Shown: positions 10,195 to 21,053 of the stretch, piece by piece
Position numbering within the stretch: the first letter of the stretch is position 1
Layout of the letters: each line of letters begins with the position of its first letter
Assembly (NCBI GenBank): GCA_021234155.1
Contig: JAJEKV010000070.1
Span: forward strand, 5,959,311 to 6,023,310
Direction: 5' to 3'
DNA from: Isoetes taiwanensis
Taxonomy: Eukaryota; Streptophyta; Lycopodiopsida; Isoetales; Isoetaceae
DNA length: 64,000 nucleotides
The notes under the pieces: model-generated
What the model was told of the DNA's origin: nothing
The model's input: only the letters and a program-made list of their open reading frames with translations
The model's database searches: none
Position numbers and translations under genes: made by a program

Positions 10195-10590
10195 AACTAA
10201 GCTCCGTGCCTTTTACTCTCTTTTTTGATGTTCTGTTTATATATATCTAAAGTGCCCCCTAAAATGAGCGAGCGATCTCATCCCGAGGGGCACTTTAGAT
10301 ACAATAAACAGACAAGCAAAAAAGAGACTAAGCCACCAGGGATCTTGTTTTATGTCGGGCTTACTCCTTTTTGAGTTTCTGCTTGATGTATCTAATTAGC
10401 CACCGAAAGTGAGCGATGTCATCCTAGGGGCAAATTAGATACATCAAACGAAAAACGAAGGAGACTAAGCCACTTACTCTCTTTTCGAAGTTTCTGCCGA
10501 TGTATCTAATTAGCCACCTAAAATGAGTGAGCGACCTCATCCTAGGGGCAAATTAGATACGTCCAAACAGACAAACGAAAGAGACTAAGC
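10195..10590. repeat. Three tandem foldback (hairpin) units
   Basis: Three imperfect inverted repeats of ~110-140 bp follow one another, centred near 10273, 10417 and 10532. Each has arms of ~45-60 bp. The inner arms read TCTAAAGTGCCCC / GGGGCACTTTAGA in unit 1 and GATGTATCTAATT / AATTAGATACATC in unit 2. All share an outer GGCTTAGTCTC-type arm and a central GAGCGA...CTCATCC loop. They lie between the exons at 10036-10141 and 10684, that is, in a presumed intron of the minus-strand locus. A foldback MITE amplified in tandem is likely. Confidence 0.8.
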
Positions 10591-10683
10591 CGTGGTGAAA
10601 GATTAGAAGTCCACTAATCCTAATTGGCATCTATCCCTTACATCAGGCTTAGCATGTAAACTAAGCTACCTATAAGTGCTCAC

Positions 10684-11170
10684 CTGTAAGTGCCTCAGCA
10701 GCTTGAAGTTGCTTTTGATCCTCCCTACTCACACCTAAGGCTTGTACCCATGTTTGTAGAAAAATTCATGACAAAGAATTCTCAATGCAATGTGATTACA
10801 AATCCTGCAAAGTGAACATAAATTTGTCAATGAGAATACAATTATGAAGCACTTCAGAATTTTGTTATGAAGTACCTCAAGAGGTGGAAGCAGACATGGA
10901 AGATGGTATTGGTGGATCGATTCAAGAATCAAAGTTGGTAGTGGTTTCCCCATCCACCGGAGGATCTTGCCACGGAATGGACAGCCACTACCATAATCTT
11001 CAGCCTTATCAAGGTCTGGAAGTAGTGGATCCAAGACAAATAAAGGAAGACGGTCCTTACAAGACGAAACCTCTCTAACCTTGGTTCCAAAGACTTTCAA
11101 TGTTTGTTGTATGCGCTTCCACGGGCCGACAGCCAGATTAAGCTCCTCGATTTTTGTTGTGCGCTCAAGT
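10684..11170 (-). pseudogene. Coiled-coil-like exons upstream of the FCP1-like gene
   Basis: An open stretch from about 11163 to 10876 starts with a heptad-like LERTTKIEELNL and continues through VFGTKVREV and FRGKILRWMGKPLPTLI to a donor (GAG|GTACTT at 10875). A small exon near 10720-10684 (DQKQLQAAEALT) ends at CAG|GTGAGC. Upstream of 11170 the frame breaks, and fragments at 11180-11400 still look helical in shifting frames. No family was recognised. Strand, spacing and splice sites suggest these belong to the same transcription unit as the FCP1-like and Ulp1-like exons. Confidence 0.4.
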
Positions 11171-11439
11171 TAAGTAATAGTTCCTTCATTTCGGCCTCTC
11201 AGTATCTTGGCATATAGCCCTAATACCGCTTGCACGACTTGGTTTATCCTTAATCATTCCTTCCCATTTTTTAAATCTTTATTCATCTTCTCGGTCCGAA
11301 ACTCAAGTTGTTTGAACCTTCATTTGTAGCACCTCGCAGCTTTGATCACAAGTTTGCAACCTTGCCTTTACAATCAATCACTTCGATCTTGTAGAGTTGA
11401 TCCATTCTCCCGTGTCTGTTGAATTCAACCGAAAGTAAT

Positions 11440-11900
11440 CCAAGGTTAGTACCACATGACACAACAGGCACCACTTTACACACCACAAATTCCATCATGA
11501 CAAACTTTGCACCACAAATGGCGTCATATTCACCACATGTGGTGTGGCATGTGGCACCAGGGTGGCGTCATATTCACCACATGTGGTGTGGCATGTGGCA
11601 CCAAACTGGTGCCACATGACACACCACCTATGGCACCACAATGCACCCAAGGCACCACATATGGCAATCCATTACTTCACACCACAAATGGCGTCAAAAA
11701 CACCACATGTGGTGCAAAATGTGGATCCATAGTGGTGCCACATTAGACACCACATGTGGCACCACAATGCAAAGAAGGCACCACATCCGGCAGGCATCCA
11801 CCACCCCATATGTGGCAGATAGCGTGATGCAATATTTAGCGTAGCAGTTGGCACCACATATGGCAGACAATCCACCATTCACAAGTATCACCATATCTAA
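11440..11900. repeat. CACATGTGGTG palindrome-rich repeat block
   Basis: The 14-bp palindrome CACCACATGTGGTG occurs at 11531, 11575 and 11701. Many half-sites (GGCACCACA, CACATGTGGC) are scattered up to 11880. The first two belong to a 44-bp tandem duplication. The long ORFs in this block come from the repeat and are not credible genes. The following 11900-12260 is AT-rich with degenerate ACCACATATG-type words and no gene. Confidence 0.75.
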
Positions 11901-12263
11901 CATCACATATGACACTAAGTATAGAAACATATGGAAGCCAATTCACTATTCAGATAAGGTACCACGTTTGGTACTATATGTGACACTACATATGCTACAA
12001 ACTACATTATTAACATATAATTGGCACCATATGACTGTCCTGTGTAACACATTTGGAGCTACATACTACTGTGAACTGAAATTATCCACCACAACTCGAA
12101 ACTAGCAGCACAAATTTCCTACACATAACTTACAACACACCCAAATGAAGAAGTAAGTGGTGTACCTGATTGTTCAAGCTTGCTAGACCTTGCTGGAAAA
12201 TAATTGAGTTCCAATATTAAATTGCATCATATGGTGGTTCCGGAAAGAAGGGGTGAAAAGTAC

Positions 12264-12823
12264 CTATTTTTTCAAAGGATTTTCCCCGATTCTTCTTACA
12301 GCTTGAGGAGGCTTGAATTGTGGCCTAGTCATTTCAAGAGAGGAAGCATCATCTGTGGCAGGTTGCTCTGCTTCCTCACTATTTGAAATGCTTGCATGCT
12401 TCCTCTTACGTTGGGACGGAGAGGCTTCAGACCCTTTTTCTCTTAATCAAGCCGGAAAACTCAACCAGTTTATTTCTTTTCCTTTTGTGTGAAGGTAATA
12501 CGCAACAGCCATAGTCTGTGAGGCCATGCCTCCCCAGGCACACTTCCTGCCTGTGATTTTTTTGTAAAGGCACATAAATTCATTATACCTCTCCTTGCTC
12601 ATATTCTTCAACCTGCATGATGAAACAAAACAATATTCTAAACAACAGAGAATCATGGGCATCCCCGAATCTAGAATGCAACCCACCTGTAATTGGATTT
12701 TCCTAATACTTCCGGTCCCCAAACAGACTCGATTTCTTCTTGTGTGGCGTAATGCTTTTCTTGCCTGTACATTTCCTTGTAGGTGTATCCCGTGGCATTC
12801 AAGTCCGGTATGATCAGAGCCAT
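12264..12823 (-). pseudogene. NLS-bearing protein, first exons of the minus-strand locus
   Basis: Exon 1 runs from an ATG at 12823 to 12687 (IPDLNATGYTYKEMYRQ) and ends at AG|GTGGGT. Exon 2 starts after CATGCAG at 12612, in phase, and reads NMSKERYNEFMCLYKKITG and later KGKEINWL. It then meets one in-frame TGA, after which the same frame continues with a nuclear-signal-like SQRKRKHAS and an Asp/Glu/Ser-rich segment. The exon ends at TAG|GTACTT (12266-12260). The TGA could derive from CGA and the TAG from CAG by C-to-T change. The domain is not recognised. I infer it is the N-terminal part of the locus ending in the FCP1-like and Ulp1-like domains. Confidence 0.45.
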
Positions 12824-12850
12824 TTCCTGATCGATCTTCTTGCCAGAAAT

Positions 12851-13046
12851 CAGAAATGGTCTTGCCGGATTAAGGGAGCGTGATCAGAGTTTTTGAGGGA
12901 AAATGAAAATTCAGAATCAGAAATGGTCTTGGCGGATTAAGGGAGCGTGATCAGAGTTTTTGAGGGAAAATGAAAATTCAGAATCAGAAATGGTCTTGCC
13001 GGATTAAGGGAGCGTGATCAGAGTTTTTGAGGGAAAATGATCGTGT
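12851..13046. repeat. 67-bp tandem repeat, ~3 copies
   Basis: Units begin with CAGAAATGGTCTTG at 12851, 12918 and 12985. Copies differ by single bases. The array sits directly upstream of the minus-strand start at 12823, so it would occupy the promoter or leader of that locus. Confidence 0.9.
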
Positions 13047-13342
13047 ACATTGCTGAATAAGACTGAATAAGACTGAAAGGACAAAATTTTGAATAAGTAA
13101 TCATGTGTATATTTGAAAAAAATAACTGCCTCTCCCACTACAAATTCGGTAGTTCCCACCACACTTAGCACCCAAAAATGTGGTGCTAAAATGCACGTTT
13201 TTGTTCCACTACAACATGCTTTCACCCTTCTGCTTTGTGACGTTCCACGTATTTATACGCCTTTTTAGCTATAAATATATTGCACATCACTAGGAATAGC
13301 TAAGGTTACCTATGTTAACTCAATAATTATTAAGGTGGAAAT

Positions 13343-13377
13343 CTAACCCTAAACCCTAATTCGAATTTAGGGTTTAA
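13343..13377. repeat. Interstitial telomere-like inverted motif
   Basis: Two CCCTAAA-type units are followed, across a TTCGAA centre, by TTTAGGGTTTA. The result is a short head-to-head arrangement of the Arabidopsis-type telomere repeat. It is too short to be a fusion scar on its own and may be a telo-box-like regulatory motif. Confidence 0.6.
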
Positions 13378-14203
13378 CCTAATATTAAAAATGCTAAAAT
13401 ATTAAATTACTTATTGATAACTAATTAAGGATAGACACGGTCCAAATCGATTGGGCAAGGGAGACTTACCAATCCAGGCTAACCCAAATTGGGGCTTCCA
13501 CCCCAATTCCGCCCCAAATCGATTTGGGGGTGAAATCTAGCTGAAATACCAGTTAGTAGGCTTAGTTAGCTTGAGATTCTAGTTAGGAACTAACTCTTGC
13601 TTGTTAGATAGATGATTAGTATCTCTATTTTATGTTCTGGATGAGATTATGATGGATGTATTAGATATGAATGCTCTCTTTCTGTTCCTCCTATGTTGTA
13701 TGGGTAAAAAGGGGGTAGAGACCTAAAGGCCATCTAGGATTAGACATGCTCCTAGCTAGAACCCCTTAAATCCCATTAGATGCGGCCTGTGCACAAGAGC
13801 CTACCTGGTTGTGGATGCTATGTTGTGATTCAGCACCAGATAACGGGTACGATGGTGACACGGAGGTGGGATCTTGCCTAGCGTGGCTATAAGATTCCTA
13901 TAGTGTGCTAGGCTTATAGTCGGTTACTATGTGTGGGCCGGGTATGGGTCTGGCACCCTCTGGGTTGGAGGATATAGCCATTGAGCATCCTTAACTCGAA
14001 CGGGCACGGTGAGCTGGCCTTTAGATTTAGGAGGGTAAGTTGGGTACGGATGCGGGGGCTGCTGATGTGGCACGTACCCTTTAGCACACCCAGGATCCAT
14101 TGTGCCCGGGGAGGGGACGCCTCCCTGATCTGCCTCATCGGACTGGGGAGATGTAACCCGGAGTAGTCTCATGGGATGATTCCATGGTATTGCGCCTCCG
14201 GAA

Positions 14204-15255
14204 CATGGTTACCGGGAACGGCGTTCCGAACACTGTTCCCGTTCCGAACACGTTCCGGGGCATGCCACGTTCCGGGAACTTTTGTTCCCGTTCCGAATGT
14301 GCATGCTACTCGGAACGGCGTTCCGAGAATGTTCGGTAAGTTGGGAACGTTGTTCCCAACTATCAAATATTTTTTGCCCCTTTTTTCACAATTTTTTTTT
14401 TTTATTTTTCCTGTTATTTTTGGAATTCTCGAACTTTTCCTCCTTTCTGATTCGTAATAGGGCAGATTCTTCTCTATCTGTTTGTATCTGGCTGAGACAC
14501 GACCATCTCTCTAGTTCGATTCGTCCATGCCCAGCCGGCCAGGAGGAGCAGCAGCAGCCCAGTCCTTGCAACAATGCATACTTCAGTCTCCATCCGCAGG
14601 TACCAAGGCATGTGAGCATGTGAAGATGATGACGACAATGACAATGGCAATGGCAATGGCAATGGCAATAGCAATGGCAATGGCAATGATGATGACAATG
14701 ATGCCAAACATTGTAAGGACGAAGAAAGTGATGTTGAAGAAGGTAATGGTGATACTGATGATGTGCTTATTGCTGTAGCTGTAATTGATTAGTTAGTGCT
14801 ACTACTTTAAATAGCATTGCCATAAAATAATTGTTTGAAAAATAGTTTTTGTTGATGCTTTATATCATAAGATGTTACTTTATTTTACTATGAGTATGTT
14901 TTAAAGCTGTCATGCCATATAAACATTTGCTATATGACAATAAAATTGCTCTTTATGATGATGATTTGATTTTGAAGAAATATTTGTCATGAAACACAAA
15001 TTATCTAATGTTTTTTCATATATTTATAACAGAATGTAACACGGTAACGTCTTATTTCCATTTGGCCATTAGTATACATCACCCTTTGACATTTTAAACT
15101 TGGAAACTAGTTCAATAGGTTATAGGTTAATTAGCCCATGGGAACGCCAAATCTGATTTCAAAATTAATTTTTTTCCAAAGTTAGATGTTCCTGTTCCGA
15201 AGTGTTCCCGTTCCAATTCCAGTTTTTGGGGTGTCGTTCCGGTTGCGGGTCTATG
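14204..15255. mobile_element. hAT-like non-autonomous DNA transposon, 1052 bp
   Basis: It is flanked by the 8-bp direct repeat CTCCGGAA at 14196-14203 and 15256-15263. Eight bp is the hAT target duplication length. Ends are imperfectly inverted (CATGGTTACCGGGAACGG versus CATAGACCCGCAACCGG). Both subterminal regions carry clustered GGAACG/CGTTCC words, eight or more on the left and four on the right, as expected for hAT transposase sites. The interior is AT-rich and has an (ATGGCA)n microsatellite at 14626-14705. No transposase is present. Removing it rejoins the LTR. Confidence 0.65.
14626..14705. repeat. (ATGGCA)n microsatellite
   Basis: About nine hexamers with small variants lie inside the hAT-like element, flanked by ATGATGAC repeats. 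Confidence 0.85.
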
Positions 15256-15563
15256 CTCCGGAAGGCTACAATCACGCCATAGCATGGTTCAGCCTATCTG
15301 CAAAGTGTGCACATGAGGGGCTGATGGAATGGACTACTTTAGCCATTCTTCTATGCCAACCAACGCCATTGTCATTATTCCGTCTGCTGTTATCCAGAGT
15401 CCTTGGCCGTCAATTGATCCCCCATGAGTCTGACTCGGGGTAGAATCCTCATTTATGGTGTATTTCGTTTGTTATGTTGGTATTCTGTTGTTATTCGTAT
15501 TGATGATGATGGGCCATCCTTTGTAGTGACATATTATTTATTTGTATTATTCCCAGGTGTTAA

Positions 15564-18208
15564 CACTAGAGTGGTCCCGGAACCATTCCCGGTCCATGGA
15601 CCAGAACTGATCCTATTGACCCACTGCCACTTAAACCAATATATCTGAGAATAGAAGTTTCAATTTCGCGATATATCGCCACCACATCAATCTTTACTTG
15701 ATTCTTAATGATTTTCGAGAATTTCAAGACCAATGAACTCACCTATACGTTGTAGTGATTGTTCAAATATTAGAGAATTTGACAGTTTCTGCAACAGTTC
15801 AGAACTGCATTCTTGGATTTTCCTAGCATAAACGGGCTTAAACCTTTCTGAAATTGGAAGTATTTATCTACTTATGATAGAACACATTTATTTGTATGTT
15901 TTCAGCTTTGGTTGCTATCATCTAACATCAGTGGAAGCCGGCAAACCCCATTTTGTTCAAAAAGGTTGCTTGCGGTTTAGGAATTATTTCTCTCTTATTA
16001 TTACAAGTTTTGGTTTAGTTCTTGTGGCCATGGATTCTTAACTATATGAAGTACAATCTTATATTTTTTTGGAATGTTCATAAGTTATGTCAACTTCAAA
16101 ATCTAATAGAAAATTTCTTATACAGAATTTAAAACAAAATTATATGTTAAAATGCTCCAAAATCACCACCTATAAGTATCAAGAGGGTAACGAATGATGC
16201 ATTCTTCTTATATCTACATAGAAAATTACTCTATCGACTTGCATATAGTATAATTAAGGTTTAACCATGCAATTAACTAGATTTAAAGATGATGTACATC
16301 CATAGGATTAACACATTAGAGGTCAAAACTTTGAGTTAAATCCAAAATTATAGGCTAAATTATCATCATTTACTAGCTAGTGATGTTTATTGATGAATGA
16401 AAGTAAAGATCGTGAAGTTGAAGTATAAGAATAAGAAATTAAACCATATGATCTTTGATGCGTCTTTCTCAGCTTTGAAGAGAACACGCTATATTTCTCC
16501 AAATAAGCCTTCTAAATGGTTCAAAATATGACAAGGGACATATATATAGGTCTCCTATGTAGGTTGTGTGGCTTTCTTGCAAAAATATACGGAAAAACAT
16601 GGTTATTTTTTACTAGTATAAAACTGGTATATCCATTGCTGCTACAAAGCATTAGAGTTTTAGTAGGATAATGTTACAAGTAGGTCATCTTTCATATACA
16701 CTATATTTTCCATGAATGTGGGCCTTCCTTTGCAATATAACTCTCTATTTTCATATTAAAATAACGTATTATTTGAAAGATACGAATATAATTAAGCATG
16801 AACCATTTATGGTCTATAACTAGACCAATTGTATAGAGCATATATCTCTCACTAGCCCTATCCATTTTGTCCCCATAATGATACCATGGTTTCTTACCTT
16901 TAATAACATAATTTTTGAAAGGTGTGAGTGGAAGTCCATCTAGATTCAATTGCTGAATAAGTACCCCATAAATTCACAGTTGTTTGTGCTTAAACATTGC
17001 CCTCAAATTATGCAAGCTCGTCTAACCAATTAATTTTATCCTAAAGAGAATTGTACACATAAACTATATTTTAAAGTTGAATTCAAAATTGATTAAGATG
17101 TTGCCTCTATTAATTTTTTAACTTCTAGTCTTGTGGACCAATAATGGTCTGCAAGTGGAACTGCATATAGCAGTCTAACTTGAATTTTTATAGTCATAAA
17201 CTTCTATATTTTTCTTTGAATGTTTTTGCATTGATTTCATGACATGGGACATTTTGAGAATGTGATTTTTCAAAGTCACCTCTCGAGGAATAAATCTAGA
17301 ATAGACATAGAAGATATATTTGAATTTGATGCTATCAAGTTTAATCCACATTTCAAGGTTATGATCAACAAATATTTTCATTACCAAAGTAATTCAGAAA
17401 CTATTCATATCCCAAAATTCAACTTGAGATCAATTAACATAAGAAAGTTATTGATTTTAAATAGACCTATGGACCAGTAATGGGCTCAGGTACAGAAATC
17501 TTTCTTGATTTCTTGTGGCCATGTCTTTTGCGTTTTTAATGAGCTTGTCTTTGCATTGATTTCATATCATTTTGAACTTGCATATTATGTTTTTTTGGAG
17601 GACATCATAGAGTAAGTTTTGCTCTATGAGGGGAAATATTAATCATTATTACAAGTTACCTAATATTGAGATCAAAAGTGAAAGTCCAAACATCAAATTC
17701 AAGATGAGCCAACATTTTTATGGGATAGAGGAACTTGTCAATTGCTTATACATCAAATATTAGCTCAAAATGCATTTTCCTTTAAAAGTTCTTGTATTTA
17801 AACTACAACTGCCTAGGAGGCAGAAAGCAGTTTTGACCCTGTCATCTTTGAATGGCCCTATCTTTCTTCACAGACTTCGGATTGACATGTAGTTTTTTCT
17901 GTCATTTTTTTTATCTCGTGTAGAAAAATATCATCATAATCAAAAAATTTGAAAAAATCGTTTTGTCGAGACAGTTTAACTTTATGTAAACATGAAACTT
18001 TTGGTACTTGACCCCCTAAGTTCGCTAGAGCATAACTTACAAGAATGGGGGTATATATATTTTTAGATATTTTTCTAGTGGAGCATGACTGCCATATATG
18101 AACTCCTAGGAAGGGTTGGAATAGATTTTCTACCATTGATTTTATAAGAATTTTAAAGTGAACACTTCAAATGGACCATTTCTGGTCCATCATCTGACCA
18201 CTCTAGTG
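15564..18208. mobile_element. piggyBac-like element, 2645 bp, TTAA target duplication
   Basis: Perfect inverted ends CACTAGAGTGGTC (15564-15576 and 18196-18208) are flanked on both sides by TTAA (15560-15563 and 18209-18212). TTAA duplication with C-start TIRs is the signature of the piggyBac superfamily. A motif close to TGGACCATTAATGGTCC recurs at about 15590-15610, 16800, 17135, 17465 and 18172-18189. The interior is AT-rich with only short ORFs (78-92 codons), so no transposase is visible. A CACTA element would need a 3-bp direct duplication, which is absent. The flanking LTR sequence is continuous across the site. Confidence 0.65.
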
Positions 18209-18555
18209 TTAACGTGTATGTACGCTTCCGCTATATAGGATTCCCATAGAAGGCATGGGACGAATGACACTTCCGTGTCCTTCACCAGGACACTTGGCCA
18301 TCAAAAGTGGTCCAAGTTAGACGGAGGGCCTTTCCGTGGTGATGGAGTCGCCATGGGAGGGGAATTTTTCGTATTTATACGATGGTGTGACGATTAACTA
18401 TCAGGTCTAGAGCGTGTGATTTGGTTTCATCCAAATCATTGTGGCCTTTTCGATTAGGATGCACAGCTACCACTGTGACATAGTGGGTTCAAGTCCCGTC
18501 CAGACCCTTAAATGTGACAGATGGAAGCATCATATAGGTTTGCGGAGCATCACAG

Positions 18556-19740
18556 TGGTATCAGACATGATTTTGGTGAACCAGATCATTGCACTGGCCA
18601 TATAGCATGATTTTGGTAGACCAGATCATTGCATTGGCCATAGTCTAACTCGCTAGATTGGTTAGTTGTAGGGGACTTGTATTTAGGATAAACTATCTCA
18701 ACTCCATAGGCAGCATGACATGAGTGTTGGCTAGTTATGGGAGAAATAAGCTAGTATGGGTATTAAAGTAAAGTTATATTGGGAGAACGAGGTCTCTTGT
18801 TTCCAAGGGACCTAACTTTTTTTAGGTAACTGGATTGCAAGCGATTCTCATTCAACACGTCGGGAACATCCAATTGACCAAGAAACATAGGTGGGACACG
18901 TCAAAACGACATCGAATAGGCCCTAAAGCCAGTCACTGCAGAATTATTCCCGCAACCATATCGACGAACTTTCACCCTGAAAGATGGAAGAGAACTCCTC
19001 TTAGAAACTTCTAAGTTCGATTTTGACCCAATATCGCCTTTGATATTCTTTAGGTGGCGGTAATAATGTCAAGTTATCGACATTCCTAACCCAGAGCTTT
19101 AAATATTTTTCCCCTAGCACATGTCTCGGTAGTAAATTTCTCTCAGGCCTGCCATGACTTAATCTATATTACATTCATGTGCTTTATCTTATATCTTACT
19201 TGACTGTATATACTGGGTTAAGTAAAATTCACAGAGACAACCATAAGTAACGTTATTTTTCTTTAGTGTTCAAGTCTGAACTCGTCTCACTTCTCAGAGG
19301 ACGACTCTCTCTTGGCCCAACTAGGGACTGCCATGCAACACCCCTCTAGACCATGGGTCTAGCTTTAATCCTACCACTCTTCACTACTTCTCAGTGGTCG
19401 TCTTCCTTTTATGGATCACTCCCCCAAAGCATGATACATACTCAGTAACACATAGTGATTGCTTGTGTTGAAACCCCCACAACAATGTCAATATTTTACT
19501 CTAATTTATCTAGAGTACAAGCTTTAGTATTCTTTTGTGCCAAACTTCATTGTTTATATGGCCGTGATTATTTGTCTCTGTCACACACCTGTCAAATTGA
19601 CAATGGCCTATCCTCTTTTGGATTTGTTCTACCATAACGGTCTAATGGCATCCAACCATTGTTGACTAGTCATCTCCTTCTAGGGTATCTAGATATGGTT
19701 GAGGCAAAGTGTTTTCAATCTTTATGTTAGTGCCTAAGCG
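18556..19740 (+). mobile_element. Internal fragment of the plus-strand LTR element
   Basis: It begins with the tRNA-Met primer site TGGTATCAGA and a duplicated ATGATTTTGGT-GACCAGATCATTGCA segment (about 18569 and 18606). The same segment follows the inverted LTR near 21050 on the minus strand. No long ORF is present to 19740, so gag-pol is missing or decayed. Confidence 0.45.
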
Positions 19741-19758
19741 TAAATTTCATAAATTAAA

Positions 19759-20351
19759 TTACATCATCCAAGGGATTATATGAATATCCCAAAGGCCATT
19801 GTTGGGATTGGAAGGTCCCGAGGCTTCTGCTGGGTGGAAAATTCTCCACGCCTCATCGTCTGACTCTGTCTCTGATGAAGAAGATGGTGGCCTATCGGGC
19901 TCCCACTCCCTTATGCTAACCCCTTTGCTTGGTGTTGTCTTTGTTTTCCTCCGGGGTTTCTTTGGCAGTTCTGGGTCCTCCCCTTTGGCCTCCTTCTGCC
20001 TCTTGCGCTCCTCCTTCTCTGCAAGTCTTTTTCTCTTTGCTGCTTTCTTCCTCTTGATCATTTTCCTTGGCCGACGCGCTAACTTCTCTGCTACTGCCGG
20101 GTCCTCCTCATTCTCCTCTTCTTCGTCATCGTCCCGATTCTCTGGGTCTTCTTGGTTATCAGGGTCTTGTGGTTGTTCTTCCGGGTCTTGATGCTCTCGT
20201 CATCCTCTTGAGCGTCTGAGTTTGGGTTAAGGTTTTCTTCTTCTCTGACTCGCTCTCGAACCTCCCTCGCCTTTTGTTCTGCTGCAAGAACCTGGATGCT
20301 AGTGGATCCGTCTAGCATAACCACTCTGGCAGTTTGTTTGGTGCCAGCCAT
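19759..20351 (-). pseudogene. Charged gag-position ORF of the minus-strand LTR element
   Basis: The ATG at 20351 starts MAGTKQTARVV. This frame is open to 20091, but the sense frame appears to shift near 20190 into an acidic stretch (DDDEEEENEEDP) and then a strongly basic one (KMIKRKKAAKRKRLAEKEERK). It ends at 19759 after a Ser/Glu segment (SSSSETESDDEAW). The ORF lies ~700 bp inside the primer binding site at 21054-21065, where gag would be. No CCHC knuckle or capsid motif is visible. The first residues resemble the histone H3 tail (TKQTAR is identical). It may be an accessory or captured ORF. Confidence 0.45.
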
Positions 20352-21053
20352 ATTTTGAAATATGTCAATCGCCTTCCGAGTGCCTAGAAATCGCCTTCTT
20401 GTCCAGGGAGCAGTTAGCTGGAGGACAAAGGTGAAAATGAAGAACCCTAAGGGTCTATTTATAGGTCTGGGAGTTTTAGGGTTTGGACCTGCAATTTCAT
20501 GTTATACCATTATGTAAAACATTAGTGTTTGCTAAATTAATACATTAACTTCTTTCAGGCAAAAAGTACAGCTACCACTCACACAGTATACGAGAAGCAC
20601 TTTCAAAACTTTTGAAAAGGCTCTAGGCGCACTCTGTGAGGGGTTACTCCTTTTTTGCTTTAATTTTGGTTTTCTAAATAGTTTCTTAGAACATACTTTC
20701 CTAGCTTAAATTCAAAATTTAAGCTACCTTAAGCTATCAGATTACTCTAATCATGCATCTTTCTAGGTCAAAATTGGTCAAACACTCATATAGTGCGCGA
20801 GAGCCTTGTTCAAAAATTTTGAAAATGGCTTGGGCGCACTCTGTGAGGGGTTGCTCCCTAATGGCTAGAATTTATCAGGGTTTTTACTATTTCTTTCTAA
20901 CTTAGCATTATCCTACTTTACTATTCTAAGGATTGGATTTTTTTTCCCAATGTTCGAGGTTCATGCTTGGGTTGTTATTCCCAAGGCTGAAGATCTACTG
21001 TTAGTCCTATCAGGGAAATGGTCAGTGCCCGATCTTGGTCTACCAAGATCATG

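Larger units (their letters stand above)
13690..18553 (+). mobile_element. LTR of an LTR retrotransposon, split by two insertions
   Basis: Three segments (13690-14203, 15264-15563 and 18213-18553) align in order with the reverse complement of 21068-22040. Shared words include ACAAGAGCC...CCTGGTTGTG, CTGCAAAGTGT and GACGAATGACACTTCC. The right end is followed at 18556-18565 by TGGTATCAGA, the start of a plant initiator-Met tRNA primer binding site. The left limit is approximate. This is an LTR or solo LTR with an internal fragment downstream. It can be called Copia or Gypsy only with internal coding sequence, which is lacking. Confidence 0.65.

Noticed and set aside
13914-14172. Proline-rich ORFs of 74-81 codons on the minus strand
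   Set aside because: They lie inside the LTR segment and are not shared in frame with the related LTR at 21-22 kb.
16200-18100. Organelle-derived DNA, suggested by high AT content
   Set aside because: No plastid or mitochondrial gene was recognised, and the stretch is contained within the TTAA-flanked element.
15564-18208. CACTA (EnSpm) element, because the TIR starts CACTA
   Set aside because: The expected 3-bp direct duplication is absent, while TTAA is present on both sides.
18455-18510. Possible tRNA gene with a GGGTTCAAGTCCC T-arm
   Set aside because: No matching acceptor stem or proper D-arm is present; the stretch lies inside the LTR just before its end.
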